From Mesostigma viride (Eukaryota; Streptophyta; Mesostigmatophyceae; Mesostigmatales; Mesostigmataceae): a stretch of DNA of 64,000 bases. This document shows positions 10,245 through 33,912 of this stretch, piece after piece (the first letter of the stretch is position 1; every line of letters begins with the position of its first letter). Made by a program: the position numbers and the translations under genes. The notes under the pieces were generated by a model, which saw nothing but the letters and a program-made list of their open reading frames with translations, ran no database searches and had not been told where the DNA came from. The stretch spans positions 5,433,004-5,497,003 of the forward strand of contig RPFO01000022.1 in the NCBI GenBank assembly GCA_009746045.1. The letters run 5' to 3'.

Positions 10245-10890
10245 AGCCTAGCATGTGGCCCACGCGCATGTAGCACATAGCCCAGAGAAGGGGCATATGG
10301 CCTATCATACATTCTAAGCTACTTCCTGCAAGGGAGAGAGTGAATACGGTGTTCAAACTGGGCTGGGACCACTAGGTCGTCCAGCAACATCTAGGTGTAG
10401 TTCGTGACAGGTTTCCCTACCCTTTTGGGATTAATGCCCTTGGGGCCAGGCCAGGTCAGAATGTGTCGCCCTGGCTGGCCAAGCCGCTGTGGGCCGGCCA
10501 GACCAAGGGCGGTGTCGACCTGGCTGGTGCGAGCAAGATGTCCTACAAATGCTATCCTACGCTGCCTAATCTCGTCCGAAATACGAGGCATACCATGATA
10601 CAACAAAGACTCTGATGACGGGCGCTCAGAAAACCCTACGGTAAGGACCTGTCGGAGCATCCTGTAAACCGTGCCGTTGAGCCTAGCTGCCAGTTTGGGT
10701 GTGATTGTCCACGCCTCGGCGCCATACGTGAGCACCGTGAGGACGATCGAGGACCTTGAAGAGCATGCGCTTGCGGTGCTCGCCCAGGCCCTTCGAGCGC
10801 CAGTAGGTGTTGAGCGAACGGAGCCTGGCCCAGGCCAGGCCGATGCGGGTGTCCACATCGTCTGCAGTGTCAGGAAGCCAACTCCCCAAC
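10245..10890 (-). pseudogene. LINE family b RT C-terminus and 3' UTR, degenerate
   Basis: On the minus strand LTYGAEAWTITPKLAARLNG, YHGMPRISDEIRQRRIAFVG and HLARTSQVDTALGL parallel the C-terminus of LINE family a but are clearly diverged. Its 3' UTR (10250-10390, AGCACATAGCCCAGAGAAGG) is the same as that of the ORF1-only elements at 52.4 and 52.7 kb. This family is therefore the best candidate for their autonomous partner. The terminal hairpin and tail are missing here. Confidence 0.7.
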
Positions 10891-10894
10891 CATT

Positions 10895-11560
10895 TGTCTT
10901 ATTGCACCCACAGAACTTGCCGGATCGTCTATCGTGTCCGATTGCAGCTAGCTGTGGCATGCCTCTGGCATGAAGGAGAAAGGGGGTCTCTGCCATGTAC
11001 AGCCATGCTACGTCTTGGCTATGCTCAGATTACTTGCCCACACTCCTTGTTATGATATGCTCCCATGGGTCTTATTGCACCCACAGATATTGCCGGATTG
11101 TTTAGCGGGTCCGATTGCAGCTGTGGCATGCCTCTGGCCGGCATGAAGGAGAAAGGGGGTCTCTGCCCTTCCTTCCTGTTGTGCACATGTACACAGGGAT
11201 GAAAAGCACCTCGGTGCTCTGTGACTCCCCAACGGGAGCACGAGTTTTATTAATTAATTAATGAAGGAGAAAGGGGGTCTCTGCCCTTTCTTCATTAAAA
11301 ACTTGCCCACGCTATACTTGTTATGCCACGCTTACATGGGTTTTATTGCACCCACAGTTTACCAGATCGTTAGCCTGTCCTTTTAGCTAGCGCGCCCGAA
11401 TGCAGCTGTGGCATGCCTTTGGCATGAAGGAGACTGGGGGTCTCTGCCCTTTCTCCTGTAGTGCACTCACAGGGATTAAAAGCACTTCGGTGCTCCGTGA
11501 CTCCCCAATGGGAGCACGTGTTTAATTAATTAATTAATTCATTCATTAAAAAAATAAATA
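10895..11560 (+). repeat. three tandem LINE family a 3' ends
   Basis: Successive copies of the 3' UTR start TTATTGCACCCACAG at about 10899, 11071 and 11344. The last two end with GTGACTCCCCAA(C/T)GGGAGCAC hairpins (about 11220 and 11497) and TTAAT tails. Repeated insertion of truncated copies into one another is likely. Confidence 0.65.
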
Positions 11561-11609
11561 AATTAAATTAAATTATAACATGCCTCTGTAGATTATAACA
11601 TGCCAGTCA

Positions 11610-11800
11610 TGAATGAATTAATTACAACCTTGGCTACAAATTTCCATCTCCATTCATATTCATCGATCATCCAGAACGACTCGATGAAACGCGGGAAAAG
11701 ATAACGGCAGGCTCGAGCTGCCATGCATGGTCTGGATTAATTCTCCCCATTTCTGGCCTGCACTGGTTGCATGTCTCCTTGGTATTGCATGCTGTACTAG
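11610..11800 (+). repeat. dispersed short retroelement, copy 1
   Basis: Its reverse complement reads CAAGGAGACATGCAACCAG, GCAGGCCAGAAAT, GCTCGAGCCTGCCGTTATCT and GGAGATGGAAAT in order. It aligns with 29391-29582 and 51983-52170. Small size and absence of coding sequence suggest a SINE or LINE tail. Confidence 0.6.
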
Positions 11801-12660
11801 CTCACACCGCACTCGATAGTATGAAAGATGTGCGGTCTTCCCACTATTTCAACGCGCACGTACTCGAGTAGCACCGATACCGGCTGACTTGCCCAGTTTC
11901 ACTGATTTCGAGTAGTACAGATACGGCTTGTCGCAAGCGGTAAAAATATTGAGTACTCGATCCCGGTCCCAATACCCGTCACATCGGCAAAATGTCAGAT
12001 ACTCGCGGTACCGGTGAGTACTCACGCACGTGGGTTTGACTGGTAAGAACCGGTCCCGGTCCTGGCCCTTCCCGAAAACCCCGGGGTCCAACCCTACTGA
12101 ATACGCCCCCCCTACCCCCCCCCCCCCCAACCCCCCACCCACCCACCCACCCCACCCACCCCACCCCCCAACCCCCGACCCCCGCCATGCTACCAAGATC
12201 TTACATCAGTGTTTCCGTATTAAAGGGATAGGACAAGGACATGAACAGTAGAGACAAGAAGAATATACATATGCACGATCAGCTCAAGACTGGACTGGAC
12301 GGCATTCTGCGGGCTCAAAAAAATGTTAAGCTTCCCAACCACCAGTCCAGGAATGACATCCACATCTGCATAGAAGACAAGACGACACTCTTTCCAACCT
12401 GAAAAGGAACTGAGACAGACCCACTTTGGAGTCCAGATGCCATGTTTTGAAACAGGGCAAGTGTAATAAAGTGACCATGCTGTCTGATCTGCTGGGGAAC
12501 GATGGAATCAGAACCCTCCCAGCTATTCCGACCATACATAACACCGCCTGATCAGAATACATAACACCGCGATAATATTACAACGCTGCCTGGGAACTCC
12601 CGCACAATGCCGCCTCAGGCCATGATGGATCTGCGATTGTCATGTGGGCGCCCAACACGA
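11801..12660. other. gene-free; includes C-rich (ACCC)n tract
   Basis: About 12105-12185 is a run of CCCAC/CCCCC units. About 11840-12060 holds several short palindromes (GAGTACTC, GGTACC). The stretch probably includes the 3' UTR and flank of the RAD6 gene, whose stop is at 12662. No coding signal was seen. Confidence 0.45.
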
Positions 12661-12661
12661 C

Positions 12662-15619
12662 TTAGCAGCACTCTATGGACTTCTGTGCACACCGGCGAAC
12701 GCGCCTGCGAGGATAGGAAAGAAGAATACAAGCATGGAATGTGGATGAGCACCCAAGATGGAAATGGTAAGCAAGGCCATATAATCCAGGTGTAAGCAAC
12801 AAATCTGGCGGCAGGGGATAATACCAAGTATACAAAACAGCCAAAACGCAACAATGGCCAGAAAAGAAAACAAGTAGCACAAAAGCCCCAGGGACGGCCC
12901 TGTGATGACCCCATACACTGGCTTTCAATAAGAAATATTGCAAATACTCCCAACCAGCCACCCTAAACACCATTCATCCAAGTTCACACAGTAGTGCACA
13001 TTATGTACGGCACGCCCAATATGGGCCTTCACCCGACAAGTGCACCGCAAGCAGACTCACTTGTTGTAGCCCGCGATGTCGTTCTGGCACAGCTGCGCCG
13101 CCTCTGGGTTGGCTGGGCTGGCCGGGTTGGGGTCCGTCAGCAGGCTCTGCCACGCATCCAGCCACGCATACGTCCGCACGCACACGTCCGATTATCCATT
13201 CATCCCACGCGTCAGAATCATGACACGTATCAAGCCACGCATGCACCCTCAGCTGGGCTGGTCACAGCATGGCACAAAGACAAGCTACCACAACAAAACC
13301 TGCCAATGCAACTGATGTGCCACACGCAACTAATAAAAAAGAATGAAACCAAACTGATATTCCCCTCATCTGCAGAGCCTCTATTTGACCACCCCCCCCC
13401 CCCCTCCTGCAAATGCATCGCCCCAGCGATGGCATACACACAATGCAAAGGCTACCAACTCAGAGAGAGAGGGCAAAGTGCAACCACAATGGCCTTTGCA
13501 CACCGGGCAACATGCGTGACATTCCCATGATTGTCACGGTCGAGCAACTTGCTCGCGTGTAAAGCATCCGCTCTGGCCCTTACTTGGATGGACGTGAGGA
13601 TGGTGCACACGTCGTGGCAGGGTGACCACGCGTCCTGGATGATGTCCATGCACAGCGTGCCGTCGCTATATACTGGCACACCGCAGCATGCATGGGGCAA
13701 ACACATACGGCAGACGCCGGCACACAGGATGGAGACACACGCGCAGAGAGACACACAGCCATAAGAAACAAAGGGCAATGTGCGGGTGAATAAAAAGACA
13801 TTACATCCAGCCAATCAAACGCCTCCAATCCAAGGCAAGTCAGAGCCTGTGAGTACACCTCCATAGAAAGCTTCTCAGGTAACATTCCCTCCTTGCTACC
13901 ATCGTACGTACTTATAAACCAGATTCACTTGCACGTGGACATGGTGGCAGAGAAGACAAACTGAACAACTACTCATTTGCAGTGTTCCAACAAGAGTTTG
14001 AACTGCCAGGCTGTCTACAAGCCCCTTGATTAGGACAAAAACCCTCGATCCCTTTTGTGGTCAATATGTTAATGCCAACCGGAACAATCCCATTGTTATC
14101 TGATGTCCAATGAACATACAGACAAGAATATTCAGGAATAGACAGGAACAACCAGGAACAAAGGCCTTCACGGTACTTCCCACACAGCACCCACGGTGCT
14201 ATATGCGGCACACCTGCTGTGTTTCGGTGCACTGCATGGCCACCCCCCATCTACACATCATGGCCAAAGCATTAGAAAGACAATTAGAATCAAATGCGCA
14301 TATTAGAACCGAAACTATCCAAACCAACACTGCCAACACCAAAGACATCAGAATATCCAAGGCAATGCAACACGCGTAAATTAAAAAAACCCTCGGCACA
14401 TCGTCGCTCATATTGCCAGCGTATCGAAGGCATAGTGCCATGCTCACCAGCAATTAGTCACACAGAGACCATGGCTGAAAAAAATTCAAAACTCACGACT
14501 TAATCTAAAGAAAAAAAAAAAAAGCTAGATATAATGAATGTCATAATGCCCGAGGACATACCATTTGGGTGGAACACATCGGATGTGAAACGAATGCGTG
14601 GCGGTTTCTCTGGATACTGAGGAGAAAACGTCATCCGCAAGGAGAAGACACCGCCTTCCCACGGCGTCTCGTCTGGACCAAAAATAGTTGCTGACCTGCA
14701 GGGTGAGTTCCAATGTAAAAATGACATTTTAAAACAGAAAAAAAAATGCGCATACTGCCTCAGCTATTGCAGGCTTTGCAACATAAGATATAAAATACTT
14801 AACAACAAGGACAACTTGACAGGGAAAAAAGTTAAGAGACTAGTAGAAAAACAGCAAGCAAGACAAAGCGAATAGGTTGTTGATAGACAGCCGACAAGAT
14901 TATTAAAAAGCCTCAACAGGCGCTAAGACAGGATGGTTTCCCAGCAGATGCAAGGAGACCAAAGGCAAATGAGATACAGAGGATCTTCAGTACACACGAA
15001 GAAAAGACAACTAGGCTTCGCGAGGATCACCCCTCCATAAGGGGTCGCTTTGCCCAGAACTAGAAATGTAGACCTGAGGATCAGACGGAATACCCCATAA
15101 AACCCCGAACACTTCCACTCATAACAAAAGAGATCGGCAACAAACTACTTACTTCAAAAGGAAGAAAAAACTAACTTAAACATCAAATAACGCATCGTTG
15201 TTATAAAGCAAAATTCCCTCGTACATCTTTCCGGGCGCCGAGACAAGGACAAAAACACAGAAGACAACGAAAAAGTGCAACGCGCGAACACCCTATTCCA
15301 AGCGATTCCTAGTTCTAAACGATGTAACCGCCGCTTACCAAACAAACAAATTGTCCTCACTTGCTGGGCTTGCGGAGCATCCCTGCACAACAGGCGGAGG
15401 GGGAAAAAAAAAGCGGAGTCCCGCAAGGCACTATCAGTTGAAACCCGAGGAAAACCTCCATGCCTCAGCCCTCAAACAGCCAGAAACTCGAATACTGCCA
15501 CATCTTTTCTCTATATGATAAGCGCTCGGTGAGAAAAGAAACTGTTAAATTACCTCGGGAGGGTGCTGCCTGATAGTCCTAAGGTCTGACATCAACCGCA
15601 AAACCGCCGGCGACGACAT
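12662..15619 (-). CDS. UBE2A: ubiquitin-conjugating enzyme E2, RAD6/UBE2A family
   Basis: Six exons join in phase to 153 aa (RAD6 is about 152): 15619-15554, 15382-15339, 14695-14562, 13672-13584, 13146-13061 and 12704-12662. All introns are GT..AG. The protein starts [18 protein letters not shown], continues [21 protein letters not shown] and [10 protein letters not shown]...VFHPN, and reaches the active site [15 protein letters not shown] with the catalytic Cys near residue 89. It ends [18 protein letters not shown]6 charges ubiquitin from E1 and, with RAD18- or BRE1-type E3s, modifies PCNA or histone H2B. The C-terminus departs from RAD6 (two terminal Cys) and has no acidic tail. The start codon lies 1.08 kb from the divergent RNF32 start, so the two may share a promoter region. 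Confidence 0.95.
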
Positions 15620-16696
15620 CTTCGCGGGGAAAGGGCCGCAGTTGACGTTGATCTAAGATTTCATAGCACAGAAGGCACGAACGAGGCCGCCCTATTCACA
15701 GCGCCTGGTGCAAAAATATGCCGACTATCTGCCCCTCCTGCGCCGCACTGTCTGGAATGCTTACGCGGAAATGCAGCGTTCGCTTGTAATGGCGTACCTC
15801 GTCCCTTTCCCTCGCCTTATTTTGCTTCGCGCGTCTCGGTTTTCCGGAAAACTCCTGCCCACGTGGCACCTTGGAAACAGCTTCAAGGGTACGAAGCGAA
15901 CAAGCTTAGCTGGTGACGCGGACATCAGATAAAAAATGTGGCTATCTTGGTCACGAATGGCCCCTTGTAACTAGTTTCGTAAACCTTTTGTAAACTTTAT
16001 GGAAAAATGCATTTACACCAGGGAGGCAGGGACCTGTTTAGTGTTTACATCAGGTTTACATGGGAAAAAAATCAGATAAAAAGGCGCCAACCTTGGTCAA
16101 CCTGTAATTTGCGGACTCTAACTGCTGTCAGTTGTGGCGGTAATGTTGTCCGCTCCTGGACCCTGTGTAACATTCGTCGCTTGTCTCGGTGTTTCCGGCC
16201 CGGGGATTCCGGACGGCGGAGGAACACGTGCTAGTTATCTTACGCGACTCCAAAGTTTAGTGCCCATTTACACCAATATGCAGACTGCTGGCATGCCACT
16301 GCACATCTTGCCACTGAGCAATCGCTGTCCAGTTAATTTGCCACGAAGCCTGCACGAAGGGATCATTTTCTCTGGCGTGTAGGCGTGGTAACAAAGTGCA
16401 ATGCAGCTCAATGCCCTATTGGTATAAGTCCGCTTGTAATACCAATAGGCAAGATTGGCTTGCGTACTGCAGTAATTCGAGGAATGCCTGCCTTTTTTGT
16501 AGGATGCATCTCTAGAAAGGCTCATGCGTCTCGCAAACGGTTTCCATGATCGGACTGCACTTAGCTAAGCTTTGCTTCGGCAGACCGGGCCGCAAATTTA
16601 CGTGGATTATGTAATTGTGTCCCAGGATGACGTTCCCGTTCCTTGAATAGAAATCCGAGAAGTCGTAAACTCTTCCGTATATCCACATTATCGGCA
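15620..16696. promoter_or_regulatory. intergenic region between divergent RAD6 and RNF32 starts
   Basis: This 1.08-kb stretch separates the two ATGs and must hold both 5' UTRs and promoters, or one bidirectional promoter. Near-repeats CATTTACACCAGGGAGGCAG (16009) and CCCATTTACACCAATATGCA (16262) occur. I identify no TATA box with confidence. Confidence 0.45.
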
Positions 16697-28652
<11,956 letters not shown>

Positions 28653-28967
28653 GATATATTCAATTAACTAGTTATAGTTACACGCGCGGCCGATACCGTT
28701 GGGGGGCGGCCATGGGGCATTAACCCTTGCAGCGCTAGGGTTGATCTAACTAGTGCATGTATATATATTTGTTATATCTTACCTGCACCACTCTCCGGCC
28801 TGAAAGAGTTGTGTTGCAGTTGGGCCGTAGCTTGGGATGCCTAGTAGCTACGGATCAGGACACCCATTTAGGGCTCTGCGGAATCGTGCCAGACCTCGGT
28901 CCTAGTTCGAATCCTTGTTGAAGTTAGTAAGTACTTGCGTGTCATGCGCAAAGGCATGCCACGGAGT
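28653..28967. other. gene-free, short weak repeats
   Basis: Downstream of the RNF32 stop. Contains CCGTTGGGGGGCGG...GGCATTAACCC at about 28695, a decayed relative of the LINE 3' end. AGTTCGAATCC at about 28910 resembles a tRNA-type B box, but no cloverleaf can be drawn. Confidence 0.4.
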
Positions 28968-29160
28968 ACTATGCTAATTAATTAATTAATTAACTATCAA
29001 CATCACTCCGTTGGGAGTCAATGTAGCACATATCCCTGACAAGGGGCATATGGCTTTTAATACATTCTAGGCTACTTCCGGCAAGAGTGGAATGTAAGCA
29101 GCACTTGCTCTAGGTGCCTCAAGGGCACCGGCACCCTCGTGATCTTCACACTATGCTAAT
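28968..29160 (-). mobile_element. 171-bp 5'-truncated family b 3' end with 11-bp TSD
   Basis: ACTATGCTAAT at 28968-28978 and 29150-29160 flanks a minus-oriented insert. It has a TTAAT tail, hairpin ACTCC-GTTG-GGAGT (about 29005-29018) and the AGCACATATCCCTGA(C)AAGGGG UTR block. Confidence 0.85.
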
Positions 29161-29390
29161 CTCATTAGAAAAAATAAGTAGCTACTTGAAGTGCTTGTTG
29201 AAGCTACTTGAACTTGCGCGTTTTTTTTTTGCATCCCGGCGCAAGGCGGTATTTAGTTAACTATATTTGCTGCTTGCCTCGACGATATCTTACCTCCATG
29301 TACTTGTATACATGCCTATACTTACTACACAGGCATGACTGTTTTAAATAATTGATGTATTTGAAAATGATCGACAACACGCTCAAGCTG

Positions 29391-29582
29391 GCCAGAAATC
29401 TGGAGCATATCCGGACCATGGCTCGAGTCAAGGCCGTTATCTTAATTAAATCCGCGTTTTCGAGTGGTTCAGGCCGGATCGATGATGAACATATGAACGG
29501 AGATGGAAATGTGTAGCCTTGTTCATTGAAATATTACATGGCTTACTAACCCTAAGCTAGGAGTGCCTAGATGACCGGCCCA
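29391..29582 (-). repeat. dispersed short retroelement, copy 2
   Basis: CTGGCCAGAAATCTGGAG, CCGGACCATGGCTCGAG, CCGTTATCTT and GGAGATGGAAATGTGTAGCC align in order with 51995-52165 and with the reverse complement of 11.6-11.8 kb. The terminal CAAGGAGACAACCAG is mutated here. The strand is assigned by taking CTGGTTGTCTCCTTG as the 3' end. Confidence 0.65.
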
Positions 29583-29746
29583 CCTAGATGGTGGAGCCGG
29601 AAACATCTTGCTTGATCAGGGTGTGTGTTCCGAGCATGTGTGCATACAATTGGCCTGGTTTCAGATTTGCAACTCAACCGCCTAGGCTGGTGGCACTACG
29701 GCCGACCTCGCCCCTAGCGTGGGCACGGAAAGTACCCCGTTGCTCC

Positions 29747-32700
29747 CTAGTTCCGCCGCAGCGGCATGTTCCTGCACACAAACGTCTCCTTGACCTCGGG
29801 CGCGGATGACGTGAAGAGAGACGCAAACACCTCCTTGGTGGCGTGTGCGGGCAGAAGCACCTCAGCGGCCTTGTACTTCTTGGCGGGGACCACGCGGTCA
29901 GACCCCTTGAGCCTGGGCTTGGTGTCGCCACCCTGCTTGAGCGATAGGCGATTAGGGATGCATGAGACATGTGGCGGCAGGCACATGCAATCCCGCACAG
30001 AAGGCAAGGCCGCATGCCACCCCACACAGAACACAGGACCGCGTGCCACCCCACACAGAACACAGGACCGCGTGCCACCCCACACAGAACACAGGACCGC
30101 GTGCCACCCCACACAGAACACAGGACCGCGTGCCACCCCACACAGAACACAGGATTGCACGCCACCCCACACAGAACACAGGATCGCATGCCACCCCACA
30201 CAGAACAAAGGACGACGGAGCGGCAATCCACACAGCCATGCGGTTGGGGCCCACAACCGGCAGCGCCAGGCGCACAACATCATGTGACATGTGGCAGCAG
30301 GCGCAGACCACCAGGCACGGAAGGGATGGCCAGAGGTTTGCCCCAAGCCAACAATCACTCCCGTTCAAAGCCGTAGGTGGAGAAAAAACGGCCAAGCCAT
30401 CCGGGGGGGGAGGGGGCCGGGGGGCCGGGGACAAAAGTGGCAGCAACAATAAAGCAGCGGGAAGCCAGCTCAGAGCAAAAAAGTCAGTTCCCGGAAGACA
30501 TTTGGTTTTCATCCAAGGCAGTCGGCATCTTGTTCTGAGAGAGAGTACCGCCACGAGGCCCCTCTCCAGGCCCCTCTCCATTCACCGATGACTCGAACTA
30601 GTGATTTAATTGGGGGCATAGTAAGGATGGATGTAAGGTTTGAAACTAGACAAAGTTTGAGACGAAACAGGGAAAGGGGGATGGATTGCATAGACCTGGT
30701 AAGGGGCAAGGCAGCCTCGTGAGCATCTCATACACGCGCGTGCCTCAACCAATCGGAAGAATGCATCAGGTGAGCGCTCGTCGATACGGCTGCATGTGTG
30801 GCCGCGGCACGTGGCCGGCGACGGGGCGCTGCTGATTACGGGCGCCTGTGCTGTGGGTACCGTGGGCGGATCACCACGCACTGGCTAGTTGATTTTGCTT
30901 TTCCTTATGATGGTTACTAGTCGTTGTACCCTAGACTGGTTGCTACTTGCTACGCCCTACACGGGTTGCTACCCGCCAGCCAGGCGGGCACCTGAGAGAT
31001 CACGCAGATGGCAGCAGCCACCCAGGACACACCATGCGACGCTGACAAGAACAAGTGACGAAACCTGAGTGATAGAACCCACAAGGGATGACGCCAAGTG
31101 ACAGAACCCACAAGTGGTAACCATGAACGCATTGGATGTAAGTAGACCTCGCACACATCGCATGTAAGTAAAGATGGGATCGTTCGCAGCTAGGCACGCA
31201 CCTGTGTGCCATCATCCCCTGTGCGTGCCGCGGTGGGTTCTGGCACCGCACCCTCCTTGTCGGCCGGTGCCGCGTCGGCCGTTTTCCGCTTCTCCTTTTT
31301 CGTCTGCAAGAGTGTGTGCGCCCAGGATCGTTCGATGAAGCGACATGCGGCATGTTTTGGTTAAACTCTGAGGATTATGTGAAAGCGGGGGGCAGCACTG
31401 ACAGGGCGAGGCTAACAAAGAGGCAGGGCGAGGCTACGACATGCATGCGTGTACATCATTACACTGAGGTGCTCGGACGGTAAGTGCCAGCTGGCAAGCA
31501 CACAAAGTACTGGCTTTTCCCCGACACCCACCATGCCTTGGACGCACTAGTTGGCTGCAAGTAGCCATGGGTAGTCAAGGAATTGTCAGGGATACCAACC
31601 CTCTTATATCACATCATTTGTTACAAGAATAGCGTTCATAAATATTTATCCTGGACGCGCTGGCAAATTCACCTCACAAGAATGAACTCAACTAGATCAC
31701 TCCTCAATGAGAACATAGACTGACTAATAACAACGTTAACAATACATCCAAGACCCTATCTTGGAATTTGGATGTGCTCGATACTGACCCTACTTGGATG
31801 CTGACCTGAACATAAGTCGATAATTAGATCATAATAATAATGATAATGATAATAATAATTATTATTATAGTAATAATAATAATAACAACAACAACAATAA
31901 CAGCAATACGCATCATAACAACGGTGAGAAGACCCTACCTTGGCCGCGCCGGCTGCCTTGGTTGCGCGTTCGGTCTCCATCCTCTCCTTGAGGGCCTTCA
32001 CGTCTTCCTCGCTGCCATTGATGGGGATGATGTCGGCGTCGGTGAAGGGAGTGTGGCACTCGAGGCAGGTGCTCGATGGCAGCTGGGGGTGGGTGGGGAA
32101 GGGGGAGGCGTTGATGGTGCAATATATAACAGGGGGAGGATGACGTTGTGGTCGTGGATAAACTGAATTGAGCGAATGGCTTCGATTCAGTGGCGCAGGG
32201 GTGTGCATCATTGGTATGTATCGATGGGACAGCACAGTTATCGCTTGGGTTGTTGTGGCTGTATTGTTTTGTGCTGATTGTAGGGGGTAGTGGCCTCACT
32301 TGTACCTTACATATATTTCAGTGTAACATTATATGATTAGCTGATCTCTTACTGGATGCATATATCTCACTATTTTCAAGGGGTTGGGGTGTGTGTGACA
32401 ATTGGTGTGCTGGCACAACACGCAGCGAGGGAAAAGCGCCGTAGGTGTGAAAGCAGGGCCTTGAAAAGTGGGGCAGGTTGCGACTGTAGTTTCCGTACAG
32501 CTGTCACACAAACCGTCCTTTCGACTTGTCAGACAGCCTAATTGCTCCTTTCAACTAATAAGTACTGTGCTCAATGGAATTGTTCCTTCAAACCTCCCAG
32601 CACAGCACAGAACCGAAGGATCCAGGAAGCAAGCGGCGAAGCAAGTGGCAGTATCCCATTGATGGCCACCGGAGCACCCCTAGTCGTAAAGTGTACACCG

Positions 32701-33248
32701 ACACTACTTAAGAAGACGGATTTCAACGACCAGCAAAGACAAACGCATGACCAGCGCGACCGTCGTACCTCTTTTAGAGCTTTCGCGCTGAAAACGTGCC
32801 CGCAGGCCCGCAAGAATGAAAATCGAAACTTCCCGTTTATCTCGAGGCCTGTCACCGGGCATCGAAACCTCTCCATGCGACTGTCGTCCGTGACGCCCGG
32901 GTTCTTAGACAGTTTCAGCGTGTACACGTCCTTCATGCCGCGAATATGAGAAAAGGATGGGGGCATGGTTTTGGACACTAGATGATGCAGAGCCGCCTCC
33001 TTGTTAAAAAGATTCCCCAGCGCATCAGAAGCGCATGGTTCCCGAAGGGGCTCCCCAGACAAAGAGCAGCAGGACCAACGGGCTAAATTCTGATCGTTGG
33101 GGTCCACGGCATCTGGCTTTTTCTGAGCATACATCTTAAGGTAGCAATCTCGCGACTCGGCACCAGTAGCACCGCCATCGCCGCCCCCTCCCCGAAGACG
33201 CAGAACAGGACAGGCCTCACAAATCTTCATATCCAGAGGCGCGTTCAC
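29747..33248 (-). CDS. RTF2: RTF2 homologue (replication termination factor 2), 5' end incomplete
   Basis: Exons in phase: up to 33248-32769, 32082-31939, 31303-31202 and 29932-29747 (about 303 aa so far). Exon 1 carries ARWSCCSLSGEPLREPC, LGNLFNKEAALHHLV, FRCPVTGLEINGKFRFSFLR and ACGHVFSAKALKE. Exon 2 gives STCLECHTPFTDADIIPING and SEEDVKALKERME. The last exon ends ATKEVFASLFTSSAPEVKET and CRNMPLRRN. These are the RTF2 Zn-binding RING/U-box-like halves and conserved tail. RTF2 acts at stalled replication forks, and its plant homologue has been linked to splicing. The first in-frame ATG is at 33230, but conserved coding appears to start earlier: LRLRGG at about residue 17 looks like the end of a ubiquitin-like domain encoded in an unseen upstream exon. 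An acceptor at TAG (about 33260) would allow this. A further exon near 30770-30880 is possible. Confidence 0.9.
30012..30215 (-). repeat. 29-bp minisatellite in last RTF2 intron
   Basis: Seven copies of CCACCCCACACAGAACACAG followed by GACCGCGTG on the plus strand, starting about 80 bp from the last exon's acceptor. Confidence 0.92.
31830..31915. repeat. AAT/ATT trinucleotide tract in RTF2 intron
   Basis: ATAATAATGATAATGATAAT continues into ATTATTATT and AATAATAACAACAACAA. The two halves are complementary and could form a hairpin just downstream of the exon 2 donor. Confidence 0.85.
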
Positions 33249-33314
33249 AGCAGTAATCTATCGGCAAGCCTGGGCAAGGCGCTATTATCACAAGAATGTT
33301 TTTCTAAGGTAATA

Positions 33315-33582
33315 TGATGCCCGATGGTTTTTATAGGACTGTTTTTTATATAGTTGGATAATGTCGAGGTTGTGTCCTCCCATACAGTAATTATCAGGCG
33401 GGGCCAATTTTCGGAAGAACCGTTAGGTTCGCCAGAATTGGCGAATTTTATAAGGCCATGCACGTGAGAAAAGACATACTGTAGGAACAGGGGATAAATC
33501 ATAAAACAGGGCCCGTGTACTGTTGCGACTTGCGAGTATAGACTGGCAGTATCAACTATATTAAAAACCATCGGGCATCCTG
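33315..33582. mobile_element. 268-bp MITE-like element with GATGCCCGATGG ends
   Basis: GATGCCCGATGGTTTTTA at the left and its reverse complement at the right form terminal inverted repeats. The interior holds the palindrome TTCGCCA-GAAT-TGGCGAA (33428-33447) and a block shared in inverted orientation with 43206-43275. No clear TSD. It lies just upstream of the RTF2 coding exon, possibly in an intron. Confidence 0.6.
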
Positions 33583-33912
33583 TGGCGGATCTCCGTACTT
33601 TTCCGGTCTTTTTCAGGGGTCCTCGTGGTCGACGCCTGTCCTTAGCGCCGTTTCCCGTTGGGCGCAAGTCGACTGAATTTGGAGATCGTACAGACTTCGG
33701 TGCGTGGTTGGACCGAAGACGCTGTATCTCGGGCATCGGACGGAGTGCTTTGGTGCAGTGGGATACGATTGGCGTTCACTCGCTGGCGTCTTTAATGGCT
33801 TTAAAGTCGTCTCGCGACATTTTGACGTTAGCGACTTGATCCAGTTCGACTGGCGAGTAGTTGGTCGAACTTTCGCGACTAGCCACCTGTCGGCTCACCG
33901 AAACTGGGTCGT

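Noticed and set aside
5842-11560. LTR retrotransposon
   Set aside because: No long terminal direct repeats, primer-binding site or Gag/Pol order was seen. All repeated pieces are explained by LINE 3' ends, ORF1 elements and DNA transposons.
28800-28930. tRNA gene or tRNA-derived SINE at the GTTCGAATCC box
   Set aside because: A B-box-like string exists, but the T stem does not pair and no acceptor stem or anticodon arm can be drawn.
33245-33736. 163-codon minus-strand frame upstream of RTF2
   Set aside because: It crosses a MITE-like inverted-repeat element, lacks a known domain and does not provide the expected ubiquitin-like sequence.
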